From Candidatus Faecalibacterium intestinigallinarum (GTDB lineage: Bacteria; Bacillota; Clostridia; Oscillospirales; Ruminococcaceae), in the NCBI GenBank assembly GCA_019113345.1, contig DXHQ01000037.1, positions 1 through 64,000 on the forward strand: a stretch of 64,000 nucleotides of DNA, in the 5' to 3' direction. The notes under the pieces were generated by a model, which saw nothing but the letters and a program-made list of their open reading frames with translations, had not been told where the DNA came from and made no database searches. Position numbers and translations under genes: made by a program. The stretch's first letter is position 1; each line of letters begins with the position of its first letter. Shown here piece by piece: positions 8,766 to 18,265 of this stretch.

Positions 8766-10565
8766 TCACTGAAACCAGAACCCCTGATAATCGTACTTGA
8801 AGGTCCGGTAGCCCTGCATGGTGCACTGATAGGCGTACTGGCGGATCAGCTGGCCGTCGGCGTCGTATTCGCCGAACAGCATCGAGATGCCGCTGTTGAC
8901 GGCCCAGTGGCCGGTCTCCTCGTTCAGAGTAGCGTTGGAGACGATGCTGGAATAGGGCACCGGGAAGGATTCCACCAGTTCGACGGTGCCGGCGTTCTCA
9001 TCGACGCGGTAGACATAGGTGTAGCTGCGGTCGTCCGCGCCGCCGTAGAGCTCGGTGCTCACCCCGTCGGGCAGGTCCGGGTCGTAGCCGTCCCGGCTGG
9101 ACAGGGCCCAGTAGTTGTTGTTGAACATCCGCAGGTAGCCGATCCCCTCTTCTTCGCCCTCGGCCCAGGCCACGCTGTGCTGGCCGTACTGCCAGGTGAA
9201 GTCGCCCACCGGCGCAAGGCAGTACCCCTCATAGCCGGTGCCCTGCCAGAAGGCCGGGTCGCCGCACAGCCAGCCGACGGCGGCCTCGCCGTGGACATCG
9301 TCCACCTTGATGACGGTGGAGGTCTCGCGGGAGGAGACCACCAGGCTGTCGGTATCAGGCAGGTACTGGATGGTGTTCAGGTGGATCCAGTCCTGTTCGT
9401 CCACCTGCCAGAAAAAGGTGTCGGTGGCGCGGATGGGCCGGGTCTGGGCGTAGTAATCCGCCATCAGGTCCTTGAAATCCAGCAGCTCGGTCACCTCGCC
9501 GGTGGCAAGGTCGATCTCCAGCACCAGGTCCTCGACGTTGGCGTCGCCTGCCTTCTCAGCCAGGGCCACCACCGTGCCCTCCCGGCCATAGTCGATGTCG
9601 TGGTGCAGCTCGTAGTCCCCCAGGGGGTAGACCTGCTCCACCTCCCCCAGGCCGTTGATCCGGGCCAGCTTGTTGGAGGAGACGCAGGTGACCATCTCGT
9701 CCCCGTAGAAGAGGATGCGGTCCATCCCAAAGCCCTCCAGCACCATCTCATAGCGCATGACGCCGCTGTTGTCGTAGAGGAAGCCGTAGCCCAGGTAGCC
9801 GTTGGTCCGCATCATGGTGAACAGGCCCTCGTCCAGCGGCTCGGCGCTGGCGCCGTCGGTCACTTCCAGAATGGTGTCGTAGCCCGAATGGGTCTCGGGC
9901 ATCTCGATGGCAAAGCGGACGGTCTGCCGCAGGTTGCCCCAGCTGCCCCGCAGCCGGAGGGTGACCTCGTTCACTTCGCCGGGCACCAGGCCGATCAGCT
10001 GGAACTCGTGGGTGGCGGTATATTCCCTGCCCGAATGGTCGGCGGCTGTGGCAGTATAGTCGGGGATCCGCTCGTCGTCCACATGGACGGTGTACTCCAC
10101 CTGGGTGGGGAAGTCGGTCTCAAAATAGAGGTAAAGGCCGTTGGCCCCGGTGCCGAAGGGGTCGAGGACGGCCAGCGGGGTCTCGGCGGTCCACTCGACC
10201 CGGTGTTCCGCCCCGCGGGCAGAGAGGGCCTGCCCCCGCTCCAGCATGGCGCGGATCCGCTGCTGCACGCCAGTGTCGTAGTAGGTAAAGCCCTCCTCCT
10301 CGATGTCGGTGGGGACAAGCTGCAGCACGGTGATGCTGGCTTCGATCGGCGCGTGCCGGATCTCGACCTGTTCGGTCTCGTCCACGCCGATCAGGTCGCC
10401 GACGTCGACGGCCCAGCCGTCGCGGACGGCGCTCTCCTGCGCGGTGAACCACTTGCCCACCGCCGGCGCCACGACGGGCGCCAGCAACAGCAGCAGCACG
10501 AGCACCCCCGCCGCAACGGCGAAGGGCAGCCAGAGACGTTTTTTCTGTTTCGGTTTCGTTTTCAT
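8766..10565 (-). CDS. arylsulfotransferase (ASST)-family protein, membrane-anchored
   Basis: N-terminal TM; ASST-like HHDID, HLNTIQYLPDTDSLVVSSRETSTVIKVD, GQHSVAW. Confidence 0.85.
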   Translation of the reverse strand: MKTKPKQKKRLWLPFAVAAGVLVLLLLLAPVVAPAVGKWFTAQESAVRDGWAVDVGDLIGVDETEQVEIRHAPIEASITVLQLVPTDIEEEGFTYYDTGVQQRIRAMLERGQALSARGAEHRVEWTAETPLAVLDPFGTGANGLYLYFETDFPTQVEYTVHVDDERIPDYTATAADHSGREYTATHEFQLIGLVPGEVNEVTLRLRGSWGNLRQTVRFAIEMPETHSGYDTILEVTDGASAEPLDEGLFTMMRTNGYLGYGFLYDNSGVMRYEMVLEGFGMDRILFYGDEMVTCVSSNKLARINGLGEVEQVYPLGDYELHHDIDYGREGTVVALAEKAGDANVEDLVLEIDLATGEVTELLDFKDLMADYYAQTRPIRATDTFFWQVDEQDWIHLNTIQYLPDTDSLVVSSRETSTVIKVDDVHGEAAVGWLCGDPAFWQGTGYEGYCLAPVGDFTWQYGQHSVAWAEGEEEGIGYLRMFNNNYWALSSRDGYDPDLPDGVSTELYGGADDRSYTYVYRVDENAGTVELVESFPVPYSSIVSNATLNEETGHWAVNSGISMLFGEYDADGQLIRQYAYQCTMQGYRTFKYDYQGFWFQ

Positions 10566-10832
10566 GAGGGTGCGATCCTTTCTGAACCATTTTATGCGGG
10601 GACAGGTCTGAAAAGCGCTTTGCGGCCCGGGCTGTCGCGGCCCGGCCGAACCAGTCCTAGTATAGCACCCGGGGCCTTTCGATGTGTCAAATATTTCTTA
10701 GATTTGCGTTGCCTCCGCCACAAAACAGGCCGGCGGGAGGTAAAATCGGCGCAAATTTCCGCCGGCGTTTGACATCCGCCGCCTCTCCGTGTTATCCTTG
10801 CCCTACCAAATGACCAAAGGAGGGGCCCTCTT

Positions 10833-11411
10833 ATGAACGGGACAAACGACAAAAAGCAGGTTTTGCGCCGGCTGTTTTTCTCAACGCTTTCTCTCAGCGC
10901 TTTCACCTTCGGCGGCGGGTATGTGATCGTCACCCTGCTCAAGAAAAAGTTCGTGGACGAATGCCATTGGATCGAGGAGGACGAAATGCTCGACCTTGTC
11001 GCCATCGCCCAGTCGGCGCCGGGGGCCATCGCGGTCAACGGCGCCATCGTGGTGGGCTACAAGCTGGCCGGGATGCTGGGGGCGGCGGTGGCCATCACGG
11101 CCACCATCATCCCGCCCTTTGTCATCATCTCGGTCATCTCGGTCTTTTACGAGGCCTTCCGCAGCAATTTTCTGGTCAGCCAGATGCTGGCCGGGATGCA
11201 GGCCGGGGTGGGCGCGGTGATCGCCTCGGTGGTCTGGCAGATGGGGACGGACGTCGTCCGCTCCAAAAGCGCGGCGGCCATCCTCATCATGGCGGCCTCC
11301 TTTGCCGCCGCCTGCCTGTTTGAGGTCAACGTGGTGCTGGTGGTGCTGGCGGCGGCCGCCGTCGGCGTCGTGCGCACCCTGCTGGCCCAGCGGCGCGGCA
11401 AGGAGGGCTGA
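10833..11411 (+). CDS. chrA: chromate transporter ChrA-family half-protein
   Basis: FTFGGGYVIVTLLKKKFVDE, AIAQSAPGAIAVNGAIVVGYK. Confidence 0.9.
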   Translation: MNGTNDKKQVLRRLFFSTLSLSAFTFGGGYVIVTLLKKKFVDECHWIEEDEMLDLVAIAQSAPGAIAVNGAIVVGYKLAGMLGAAVAITATIIPPFVIISVISVFYEAFRSNFLVSQMLAGMQAGVGAVIASVVWQMGTDVVRSKSAAAILIMAASFAAACLFEVNVVLVVLAAAAVGVVRTLLAQRRGKEG

Positions 11412-11413
11412 TT

Positions 11414-11974
11414 ATGATCTATTTGCAGCTGTTTTGGAGCTTTCTGCAGATCGGGCTGTTCAGCTTCGGGGGCGGCTACGCGGCCATCCCCCTCATTCAG
11501 GGGCAGATCGTGGACCGCCACGGCTGGCTCTCCATGCCCGAGTTCACCGATCTGGTCACCATCTCCCAGATGACGCCGGGGCCCATCGCCATCAACTCGG
11601 CCACCTTTGTGGGCATCAAGATCGCCGGGCTGGCCGGGGCGGCGGTCGCCACTCTGGGCTGCATCCTGCCCTCCTGCGTCATCGTCACCCTCATCGCCCG
11701 GCTCTACTTAAAATACCGCAGCATGGCGCTTTTGCAGGGGGTGCTGGGTTCGCTGCGGCCGGCCGTCGTCGCCATGATCGCCTCGGCGGGGGTCTCCATC
11801 CTGGTCACCGCCTTCTGGGGGGAGGCCGCCGTCGCCTTTTCCGCCACCAACTGGGTGATGGTGGCCATTTTTGTGCTGAGCGTCTTTCTGCTGCTCAAGT
11901 GCAAGCTGGACCCCATTCTGGTCATGGTGCTGGCCGGCGTACTCAAACTGGCCGCCGCGGCAGCCGGACTGTAA
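11414..11974 (+). CDS. chrA: chromate transporter ChrA-family half-protein
   Basis: FSFGGGYAAIPLIQ, ISQMTPGPIAINSATFVG. Confidence 0.9.
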   Translation: MIYLQLFWSFLQIGLFSFGGGYAAIPLIQGQIVDRHGWLSMPEFTDLVTISQMTPGPIAINSATFVGIKIAGLAGAAVATLGCILPSCVIVTLIARLYLKYRSMALLQGVLGSLRPAVVAMIASAGVSILVTAFWGEAAVAFSATNWVMVAIFVLSVFLLLKCKLDPILVMVLAGVLKLAAAAAGL

Positions 11975-11978
11975 AAAG

Positions 11979-12016
11979 CGCTCCCGCCGGGCAGGCCGTC
12001 CGGCGGGAGCGTTTTT
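11979..12016. terminator. bidirectional intrinsic terminator
   Basis: CGCTCCCGCCGG...CCGGCGGGAGCG flanked by A5 and T5. Confidence 0.85.
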
Positions 12017-12024
12017 GCTTTTTG

Positions 12025-12984
12025 TCAGGCCGGCACGTAGCCCGCCTTTTCGATGCAGTCCCGGCCCGCGTCGGTGGACAGCCAGTCGTAGAGCCGGCGC
12101 TCGGGGCTGTCGGGGGCGGCGCCCGCCCGGATGACGGCGTAGAAGTCGTTGCACAGGGGGTACTCCCGGGAAGCGATGGTGTCGTTGGCGGGGGCGACCC
12201 CTTCCACCGCCAGCAGCCGCAGCCCCGGCTGGGAATACATCTGGTCCACGTAGTAATAGACCGAAAAGCCGATGGCGTTGGCGCTGTTGTTGTAGGCGGC
12301 CACGCTGTCCACCAGGCCGCCCATGCTGGCGGGCGCCAGCTCGGTGGGGGCCTCCATCAGCTCCCCGTCCCCGATCAGCAGCTTCTGGAACAGGGTCTGG
12401 CTGCCGCTGTCCTCGCTGCGCTGGAAGGCCACGATGGGCGCGTCGGCCCCGCCCAGCTCCTTCCAGTTGGTGACCCGGCCGGCGTAGATGTCCCGCAGCT
12501 GGGCGAGGGTCAGGCTCTCGATGGGGTTTTCCTCGTTGACGATAAAGACCAGCGCATCCCGGCCGACCGGCTTCTGTTTCAGCTCAACGCCGGCGGCGGC
12601 GATCTCCTCCTTGACGTAGTCGGGGGCCTCGTAGACCACCAGCAGCTCGATCTCCGAGCTGCCGTAGACCCCCATGTTCTCCCAGGCGTAGGCGGTGGTG
12701 CTGACGGCGACGCTGCTCTGCGCCTCGCTGAGGGGGATGCCGGTGGTGTCGGCCATCATCTGGGCGATGAGGGGGATGCAGGCGGTCGAGCCGTCCACCC
12801 CGGGGAATTCCTCGGGGCTGAGAAAGGGTTCGGCCCCCGCCTCGCCCGAAGAGCTGGAGGCGGGGCCCTCGCCGCCCGAACTGCTCGCGCTGTCCGGGCC
12901 GGCGCAGCCGCTCAAAAGGGCGGCCGCCGTCCCAAGACCCAGCGCCGCCAGAAAGCTGCGGCGGGAAAGTTTCGTGTTGCGCAT
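12025..12984 (-). CDS. PstS-like phosphate-binding lipoprotein with Tat-type signal
   Basis: MRNTKLSRRSFLAALGLGTAAALLSGCAG; DGSTACIPLIAQM, SEDSGSQTLFQKLL. Confidence 0.85.
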   Translation of the reverse strand: MRNTKLSRRSFLAALGLGTAAALLSGCAGPDSASSSGGEGPASSSSGEAGAEPFLSPEEFPGVDGSTACIPLIAQMMADTTGIPLSEAQSSVAVSTTAYAWENMGVYGSSEIELLVVYEAPDYVKEEIAAAGVELKQKPVGRDALVFIVNEENPIESLTLAQLRDIYAGRVTNWKELGGADAPIVAFQRSEDSGSQTLFQKLLIGDGELMEAPTELAPASMGGLVDSVAAYNNSANAIGFSVYYYVDQMYSQPGLRLLAVEGVAPANDTIASREYPLCNDFYAVIRAGAAPDSPERRLYDWLSTDAGRDCIEKAGYVPA

Positions 12985-13002
12985 GGCGTTTCTCCTTTTG
13001 TA

Positions 13003-14520
13003 TTACCAGTAGTAGGCGCTGTCCTCGTCCGCGAGGGAGGCAAAGATGCTCTCGCTGTACAGCCAGCTGCCGTCAAGGTCCATATAGCCCCGCTCAAAGC
13101 CGCGCCGGGCCGCGATGACCCCGTCGGGCAGCCCGTCTCCCCGGGAAACGTCCGCCAGCCCTGACAGCAGGATCTGCCCGCGGCTGTCCACCACGTCCGA
13201 GATCCAGCCGCCCCCCACGCCCCGCCGGGAGGCGCTGTAGACCGGGCCGTCCGGGCCCATGGTCAGGCAGTTCATGTTCTCATAGCCGCTGCCGGCGCTG
13301 TCATACACAAGGCCGGAGGCGTCGTAGATCAGGCTGTGCCCGTCGGGGTGGGCGGCGTCGGTGACGCTCAGCAAAACGCAGCCGTCCTGCACGCTGTAGA
13401 CCGAGACCCAGCTGTCCGCCTGACCGGACAGGGCGCCGAGGTCCGTTTCCACCTCGCTCCGGCCGTCGGGCCCGTAGAACAGCAGCCGGCCGTCGTCCAG
13501 CAGAAAGGCGGCCTCCTCCCCGTTGGACGCATAGGCGCCGAAGCCTCCCAGCAGCGGCAGCTCGCCCTCTTCCGTCACCAGAACGCTGCCGCTGTCCCGG
13601 GAGATGACGGCGGCGTCCGCCCGCCAGTAGGGGCAGCGCCCGTCATAGACGGCCAGGGGCTCCGCCTCGCCCAGGCGGCGGACGGCATACCCGTCCTCCA
13701 CCCGGTAACAGATGGTATTGTGGGCGCAGAAGCCGTCAAAGCCCTCGATCCACTCCCCCGACGCAAAGTCGTACAGGCTGTTGGACCAGACGTCGGTCTC
13801 CATGTCATGGGTCTGGGCGGCGGCGTAGAGGCTCGGGCCCGCTTCGTCATAGGCGCGGTAGGCGTAGGCGTTCTCCATCCGGGAGCATTCGCCGCCCGCC
13901 AGGTCGATCACCACCACGTCCGACCCGCTGGTCCCCGGCGCGCCGGGGTCGGCGGTCAGGGTCAGCACCACCTGCCCGCCCCCCACCGGCACACAGGCCG
14001 AGGTCTCGGCCGGCAGGGGGATCTCCTCCCCGCTGTCCAGTTCGATCAGCCGGCAGCCGCCCGGCCCGCCGGGCCCTGCGTCAACGGCAAAGCCGCCCGG
14101 CTCCAGCGCCAGCAGCCCCTCCGCCAGAGAGGCCCGCCAGTCGCCGGGCGCCGTCCAGAGCAGGGCGCCGTCCGCGCCGTAGACTTCGGTCACCCGGGCG
14201 CCGTCCGCCTCGTTTCTGCCCAGCTGCCAGCCGGCGGGCGCGTCGGCGCCCGGGGCATACAGCAGGCTGATGCTTTCGGAGGGCGCGGCCCGGTAAACCA
14301 CCGTATCCCCCCGCAGCAGGGTGCCCCCGCCGCTGCCGTTAACCGGGTAAAGATAGCGCAGCCGCCCGTCGTCCAGGGGGTTGGCGGCTTCCTCCCCGGT
14401 CTGGGCGGGGGCGCTGTCCGCCGGCGCGCCCGTCTGCCGGGCCGGCGCGCAGCCGGCCAGGGTCCCGGCCGCCAGCGCCAGGCAGAGCAGCGCGGTCCGT
14501 GCCTTGGTTTTTCTCTGCAT
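13003..14520 (-). CDS. lipoprotein, hypothetical, beta-propeller-like
   Basis: lipobox ALAAGTLAGCAP; extracytoplasmic repeats; adjacent to pstS-like gene. Confidence 0.65.
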   Translation of the reverse strand: MQRKTKARTALLCLALAAGTLAGCAPARQTGAPADSAPAQTGEEAANPLDDGRLRYLYPVNGSGGGTLLRGDTVVYRAAPSESISLLYAPGADAPAGWQLGRNEADGARVTEVYGADGALLWTAPGDWRASLAEGLLALEPGGFAVDAGPGGPGGCRLIELDSGEEIPLPAETSACVPVGGGQVVLTLTADPGAPGTSGSDVVVIDLAGGECSRMENAYAYRAYDEAGPSLYAAAQTHDMETDVWSNSLYDFASGEWIEGFDGFCAHNTICYRVEDGYAVRRLGEAEPLAVYDGRCPYWRADAAVISRDSGSVLVTEEGELPLLGGFGAYASNGEEAAFLLDDGRLLFYGPDGRSEVETDLGALSGQADSWVSVYSVQDGCVLLSVTDAAHPDGHSLIYDASGLVYDSAGSGYENMNCLTMGPDGPVYSASRRGVGGGWISDVVDSRGQILLSGLADVSRGDGLPDGVIAARRGFERGYMDLDGSWLYSESIFASLADEDSAYYW

Positions 14521-14606
14521 ACAAGTTCACCTCGTTTGGTTGCCAAAATCTGGTCTGTATCCATAATACGAACGGACAGGCCCCATCATTGCATCCGGAC
14601 AACAAA

Positions 14607-14640
14607 AATCCCCCGAAAGCGCGGGCTTTCGAGGGATCTT
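14607..14640 (-). terminator. original chromosomal terminator of the tRNA-Thr gene, now separated from it by the prophage
   Basis: minus strand ATCCCTCGAAAGcccgcgCTTTCGGGGGATTTTTG. Confidence 0.8.
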
Positions 14641-14646
14641 GACCTG

Positions 14647-14691
14647 TGGAGCTGCTATCCAGATTTGAACTGGAGACCTCATCCTTACCAA
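14647..14691. repeat. attL core (tRNA-Thr 3' fragment)
   Basis: tggagctgctatccagatttgaactggagacctcatccttaccaa, identical to 59899-59943. Confidence 0.97.
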
Positions 14692-14806
14692 TAATAGCGT
14701 CTGTCTTTTGCGCATTTTGGCCGTTTGCGAAAAACCGCATAGATGCTCAATTTTTGCTTTGTGTGTTTTGTATGCAGGCGTATTCTGCGGCGGATTTTTG
14801 CGGCCA

Positions 14807-14826
14807 TTCACCCCAAATTCACCCCA
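14807..14826. promoter_or_regulatory. putative left integrase arm-type site
   Basis: ttcaccccaaattcacccca, identical to 59801-59820, same orientation. Confidence 0.65.
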
Positions 14827-14858
14827 AAACAAAACAAAAGCACCCCCGTGTCACACCG

Positions 14859-15668
14859 TCAAGGTGCAGCACAGGGGCGTTCGTCGTCTTTGTGGTTTAG
14901 TTCTTCGATGATCTGGCGTTCCCGGCCGGAGAGAGTCCACACCCTGGTGGGAGCATCGGTGTGCGGGACAGCCTGTTCAGCGTCGGCCTTACGGGCGGCG
15001 GCCCGGTCGGAAATCAGCAGCGCGCCGCCGAAGGCTTCCTTGCCTTCGGCCCGCATAGCGTCCAGAGCGCGGATGAATACCGCCTCCCGGCGGGGCAGCG
15101 CATAGGGGATGCCGTTGCGGGCCAGGGCCAGCGCGGCCTGGGTGGTGAGCAGGTTGGGCGGGTACTGGTAGATCGTCCGCTTGATGGTGTAGCCCTTGCG
15201 CTGGGCCGCCTTGATGGCCTCGCCGAGGTCGGGGGTGATCTCCACTGCGTTGTCCCCGTAGGATGTCACAAAAGCGGTGTTGACCTGGGCGCCGTTGTGG
15301 TAGGTGATGCGGCTGTCAGTGTAGATGACGCCCGCGCCATGCCTGGCCAGGCCCAAGGCAGTCAGACCCGGCGCAAACAGGAAGTAAGGGATCTGGCGCT
15401 CGGTGTAGAAACGCACAATCCTGGCCAGGCAGGAAAACGGCGGGTTGTCCAGCACTACCGCCCCGGCGGGGTAGTCGAAACGCTCATAGTCGCCGCCGGG
15501 CCAGAAGGGCCGCACCGTGCGGGACGGGTCGATGCCGTACCGCCGGCAGGCCCACGCCTTGACGGCCTCATAGACCGCGGGCGGGGTGTAGCAGTCGTCG
15601 GTAGTCTTTTTGGGCTGGAACTTAGCCACAAAGCCCTCGTAGTCGTTGAACTTTTCTTCTCGCGTCAT
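14859..15668 (-). CDS. phage DNA adenine methyltransferase-like protein
   Basis: VVLDNPPFS motif IV-like; family resembles phage proteins sometimes labelled ParB/adenine methylase. Confidence 0.6.
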   Translation of the reverse strand: MTREEKFNDYEGFVAKFQPKKTTDDCYTPPAVYEAVKAWACRRYGIDPSRTVRPFWPGGDYERFDYPAGAVVLDNPPFSCLARIVRFYTERQIPYFLFAPGLTALGLARHGAGVIYTDSRITYHNGAQVNTAFVTSYGDNAVEITPDLGEAIKAAQRKGYTIKRTIYQYPPNLLTTQAALALARNGIPYALPRREAVFIRALDAMRAEGKEAFGGALLISDRAAARKADAEQAVPHTDAPTRVWTLSGRERQIIEELNHKDDERPCAAP

Positions 15669-15750
15669 GACGAAAACCTCCTTGAAAACAGGAATCAGGC
15701 AGCCCCCGCGCTGGAGGCTGCCTGTTACTCTAAACTGCTCTAAAGAAACT

Positions 15751-16104
15751 TTACAGCTTCTGCAATCTGACCTGCGCCTCGATGCGCTGAGTCAGGTAGG
15801 CGGCAATGTCGCCGTAGTTGTCGGTGATAAAGTCTTTGGCGGATTCGCTCAGGGACGCCATGCAGGCTGCAAGGGCCTTTGTGACAGCGATCTTCTGGGC
15901 GGCTTCATCGAATCTGCCCAACTCTTTCAGCTCGTCCGCATAGGTCTGCGAGATGCAGGCCACAGCATCGGCCACAGCGTCCGCGATCTCGGACAGCAGC
16001 CGGTTTTCGGTGTAAGCGTTGGCGACCTGCCGCAGCGCGCCGGCAGCAAAGCCGCCCACTGCGGTGACGGCCAACAGGAAAATTCCGCCGATCAGTTCGT
16101 TCAC
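15751..16104 (-). CDS. phage holin, LL-H-like
   Basis: N-terminal TM followed by amphipathic helix; sits in lysis module. Confidence 0.55.
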   Translation of the reverse strand: MNELIGGIFLLAVTAVGGFAAGALRQVANAYTENRLLSEIADAVADAVACISQTYADELKELGRFDEAAQKIAVTKALAACMASLSESAKDFITDNYGDIAAYLTQRIEAQVRLQKL

Positions 16105-16119
16105 GATATGTACCTCCCA

Positions 16120-16365
16120 TTACAGTTTTTCTTTCTTACGGGCCAAATAGACATCCGCCTTGCGAGCTTTCAGGGTCCAGCTGTTGTTTTTCCAGTAGCC
16201 CCACAGGGCGGCGACGACCGTCCAGACGTTGGTAACGATCAGCTCGATAGTCTGGTCCTCGATGGGCAGGACACTGTGCCCGGTCATCACGAGGACCTGG
16301 TTGACCAGGGCCAGGATCAGGCAGATCATGCGGGCAATGGTGCCGGCGGAAATGTTGGTGTTCAT
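16120..16365 (-). CDS. phage holin, SPP1-like
   Basis: ARMICLILALVNQVLVMTG...TVVAALWGYWKNNSWT...KARKADVY. Confidence 0.8.
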   Translation of the reverse strand: MNTNISAGTIARMICLILALVNQVLVMTGHSVLPIEDQTIELIVTNVWTVVAALWGYWKNNSWTLKARKADVYLARKKEKL

Positions 16366-16390
16366 GTGGTTCTCCTTTCAAAGGCTCTTT

Positions 16391-16633
16391 TTATTCGGGG
16401 ATACACCGGTTTTCGAACTTCTTGTAGGCGTCGAGGTACCATTCCTTTTTGTCCCCGTTGTAGGTGATCTCGTAGTACATACCATCCGGCAGGGTGCTGG
16501 AAATCAAATACTTCCAGTTCTGCAACACCTTGGCCTTCCAAACGGTGAATACCTCAAAATGGGGGAGTTTGTCGGCCTTGTCAATGTGCTCCAGGATGTA
16601 GCTCTTTACGAGATGTAACACTTTTTCATCCAT
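16391..16633 (-). CDS. DUF6275-like phage protein
   Basis: STLPDGMYYEITYNGDKKEWYLDAYKKFEN; inner start at 16633. Confidence 0.7.
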   Translation of the reverse strand: MDEKVLHLVKSYILEHIDKADKLPHFEVFTVWKAKVLQNWKYLISSTLPDGMYYEITYNGDKKEWYLDAYKKFENRCIPE

Positions 16634-16878
16634 GTCGAAAACCTCGCTTTCAATCGTTTCTAAATCAGTTGCAAAAAACAAACAAAGATGCAAAAAGAGA
16701 TGCAACACTTGCTGGTATACTGTTATCGATGAAATAAAAAACATTTCATCAAGGATGGTGTACGGTTGTGCCGGTTCTGAAAACATTGTAACATAGAACT
16801 ATCATGCGGGGCTGAAAGTGGCAAAATTGCTTGCTAGGTTTCCGATTTGGAAGTTACCAACAGTGTAGACCGTCCGTT

Positions 16879-16969
16879 CGCTTCGTAAAAGAATCAATGT
16901 TTTGGTTGGTTGGGCCGGCACAGCCGCTACCCGTATCAAAAACGCGCCTGTTGCTTTTGCGAAGAAGCG
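16879..16969 (+). ncRNA. structured leader of IS110; candidate bridge RNA
   Basis: CTTCGTAAAAG (16881-16891) pairs with CTTTTGCGAAG (16954-16964); internal CGGC-ACA-GCCG hairpin nested in GGG/CCC. Confidence 0.45.
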
Positions 16970-16990
16970 AAACTGTCCCGGGAAGGAGCG

Positions 16991-18265
16991 ATGTATATGA
17001 ATTTTGGACCAGTAGTGGGGATCGATGTCAGTAAACGTTTCAGCGACATGTGTATTCTGTCACCAGACAATCAGATTTTCGCACAAACAAAGATTTATCA
17101 CGATAGTACATCTATGAAGCGCGCTGAGGCTTTGTTGAAAAAGGCTACAGAAGCCTTTGGCGGCCGTCCGGCTGTTGTCATGGAGGCCACGTCACACTAC
17201 CACTTGATTCTGTTTCAGTTTTTCTCGGACTGTGGATATGACGTGCTTGTGGTTAATCCTCTCCAGAGCAGTTCCATGAAGGATTTTTCTATACGAAAGA
17301 GAAAAACAGACAAAGTAGACGCATTGAAGCTGGCCATGCTGTATCGCACCAAAACCCTACGTCCATCGCAGATCCCGCAATCTGCGATTCGTGCTTTACG
17401 GTTGCTTTGCCGGGAACGAGTAGAGCTTCTGAATGATGTGACTCGGTATAAAAACCGACTCACTGCCTTCTTGGATCAGATTTTCCCTGGATACGATAAG
17501 GTATTCTCGGATGTGGGCAGCATTACGTCGCGTGCCGTCTTGTCACACTTTCCAACTCCGGCCATCTTGCTGGCATCAGACGAGTACGAACTTGTTGAAG
17601 TAATTGCTACTGCCAGCAAATCAGGATACAAGTTTGCCAAAAAGAAGGCAGAAGCGCTTATAAAGACGGCGGAAACAGCCAAGGTTCTGGGGATTCACAC
17701 TTGTGCGGATGAAAGCATGATTTTGTCTGTTATTCCAATGCTGAACACTTTGTCAGACCGCGTAGCATACTTGGAACAGTCAATTGAAAATTTATTGGCG
17801 CAAGTAAAAACCATTCGCAAAAACGTAGAATTACTACAAACCATCCCTGGTGTAGGGCCTCACTCTGCCTCACTTATTATGGCAGAAATCGGTGATGTCT
17901 CGCTCTTCAAAAAGCCAAAACAGCTTGCCGCTTACTTTGGATTGGACCCTTCTGAAAGGCAATCTGGTACATTTCGAGGGACAAAGAACAAACTGTCAAA
18001 GAGAGGTTCTCCTTATGCACGGGCTGCTTTGCATATGGCAGTAGTCAACGCAGTATTCAAGCACGCCAACGCTCCTGCAGCCAATCCTGTTTTGTCCAGC
18101 TATTATGAAAAGAAATGTAAAACCAAACCGGCAAAAGTTGCGCTTGCCGCATCTATGCATAAATTGATCTTTATTATCTTCGCCGTTCTGCGCGATCAGA
18201 AGCCTTTCGAGCTGAGGACGCCTGAACAACATGCGAGGGAACAGGGGTTTATTAAAGCTGCTTAA
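16991..18265 (+). CDS. IS110-family transposase (DEDD RuvC-like N-terminus, transposase_20 C-terminus)
   Basis: GIDVSKRFSDMCIL, VMEATSHYHLILFQFF, RKTDKVDALKLA, LLQTIPGVGPHSASLIMAEIGD; RBS GGAAGGAG before ATG 16991. Confidence 0.95.
   Translation: MYMNFGPVVGIDVSKRFSDMCILSPDNQIFAQTKIYHDSTSMKRAEALLKKATEAFGGRPAVVMEATSHYHLILFQFFSDCGYDVLVVNPLQSSSMKDFSIRKRKTDKVDALKLAMLYRTKTLRPSQIPQSAIRALRLLCRERVELLNDVTRYKNRLTAFLDQIFPGYDKVFSDVGSITSRAVLSHFPTPAILLASDEYELVEVIATASKSGYKFAKKKAEALIKTAETAKVLGIHTCADESMILSVIPMLNTLSDRVAYLEQSIENLLAQVKTIRKNVELLQTIPGVGPHSASLIMAEIGDVSLFKKPKQLAAYFGLDPSERQSGTFRGTKNKLSKRGSPYARAALHMAVVNAVFKHANAPAANPVLSSYYEKKCKTKPAKVALAASMHKLIFIIFAVLRDQKPFELRTPEQHAREQGFIKAA

Noticed and set aside
14647-14691. 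tRNA-like sequence at attL
   Set aside because: Only the 3' portion of tRNA-Thr is present; 5' half is missing, so it is an attachment-site remnant.
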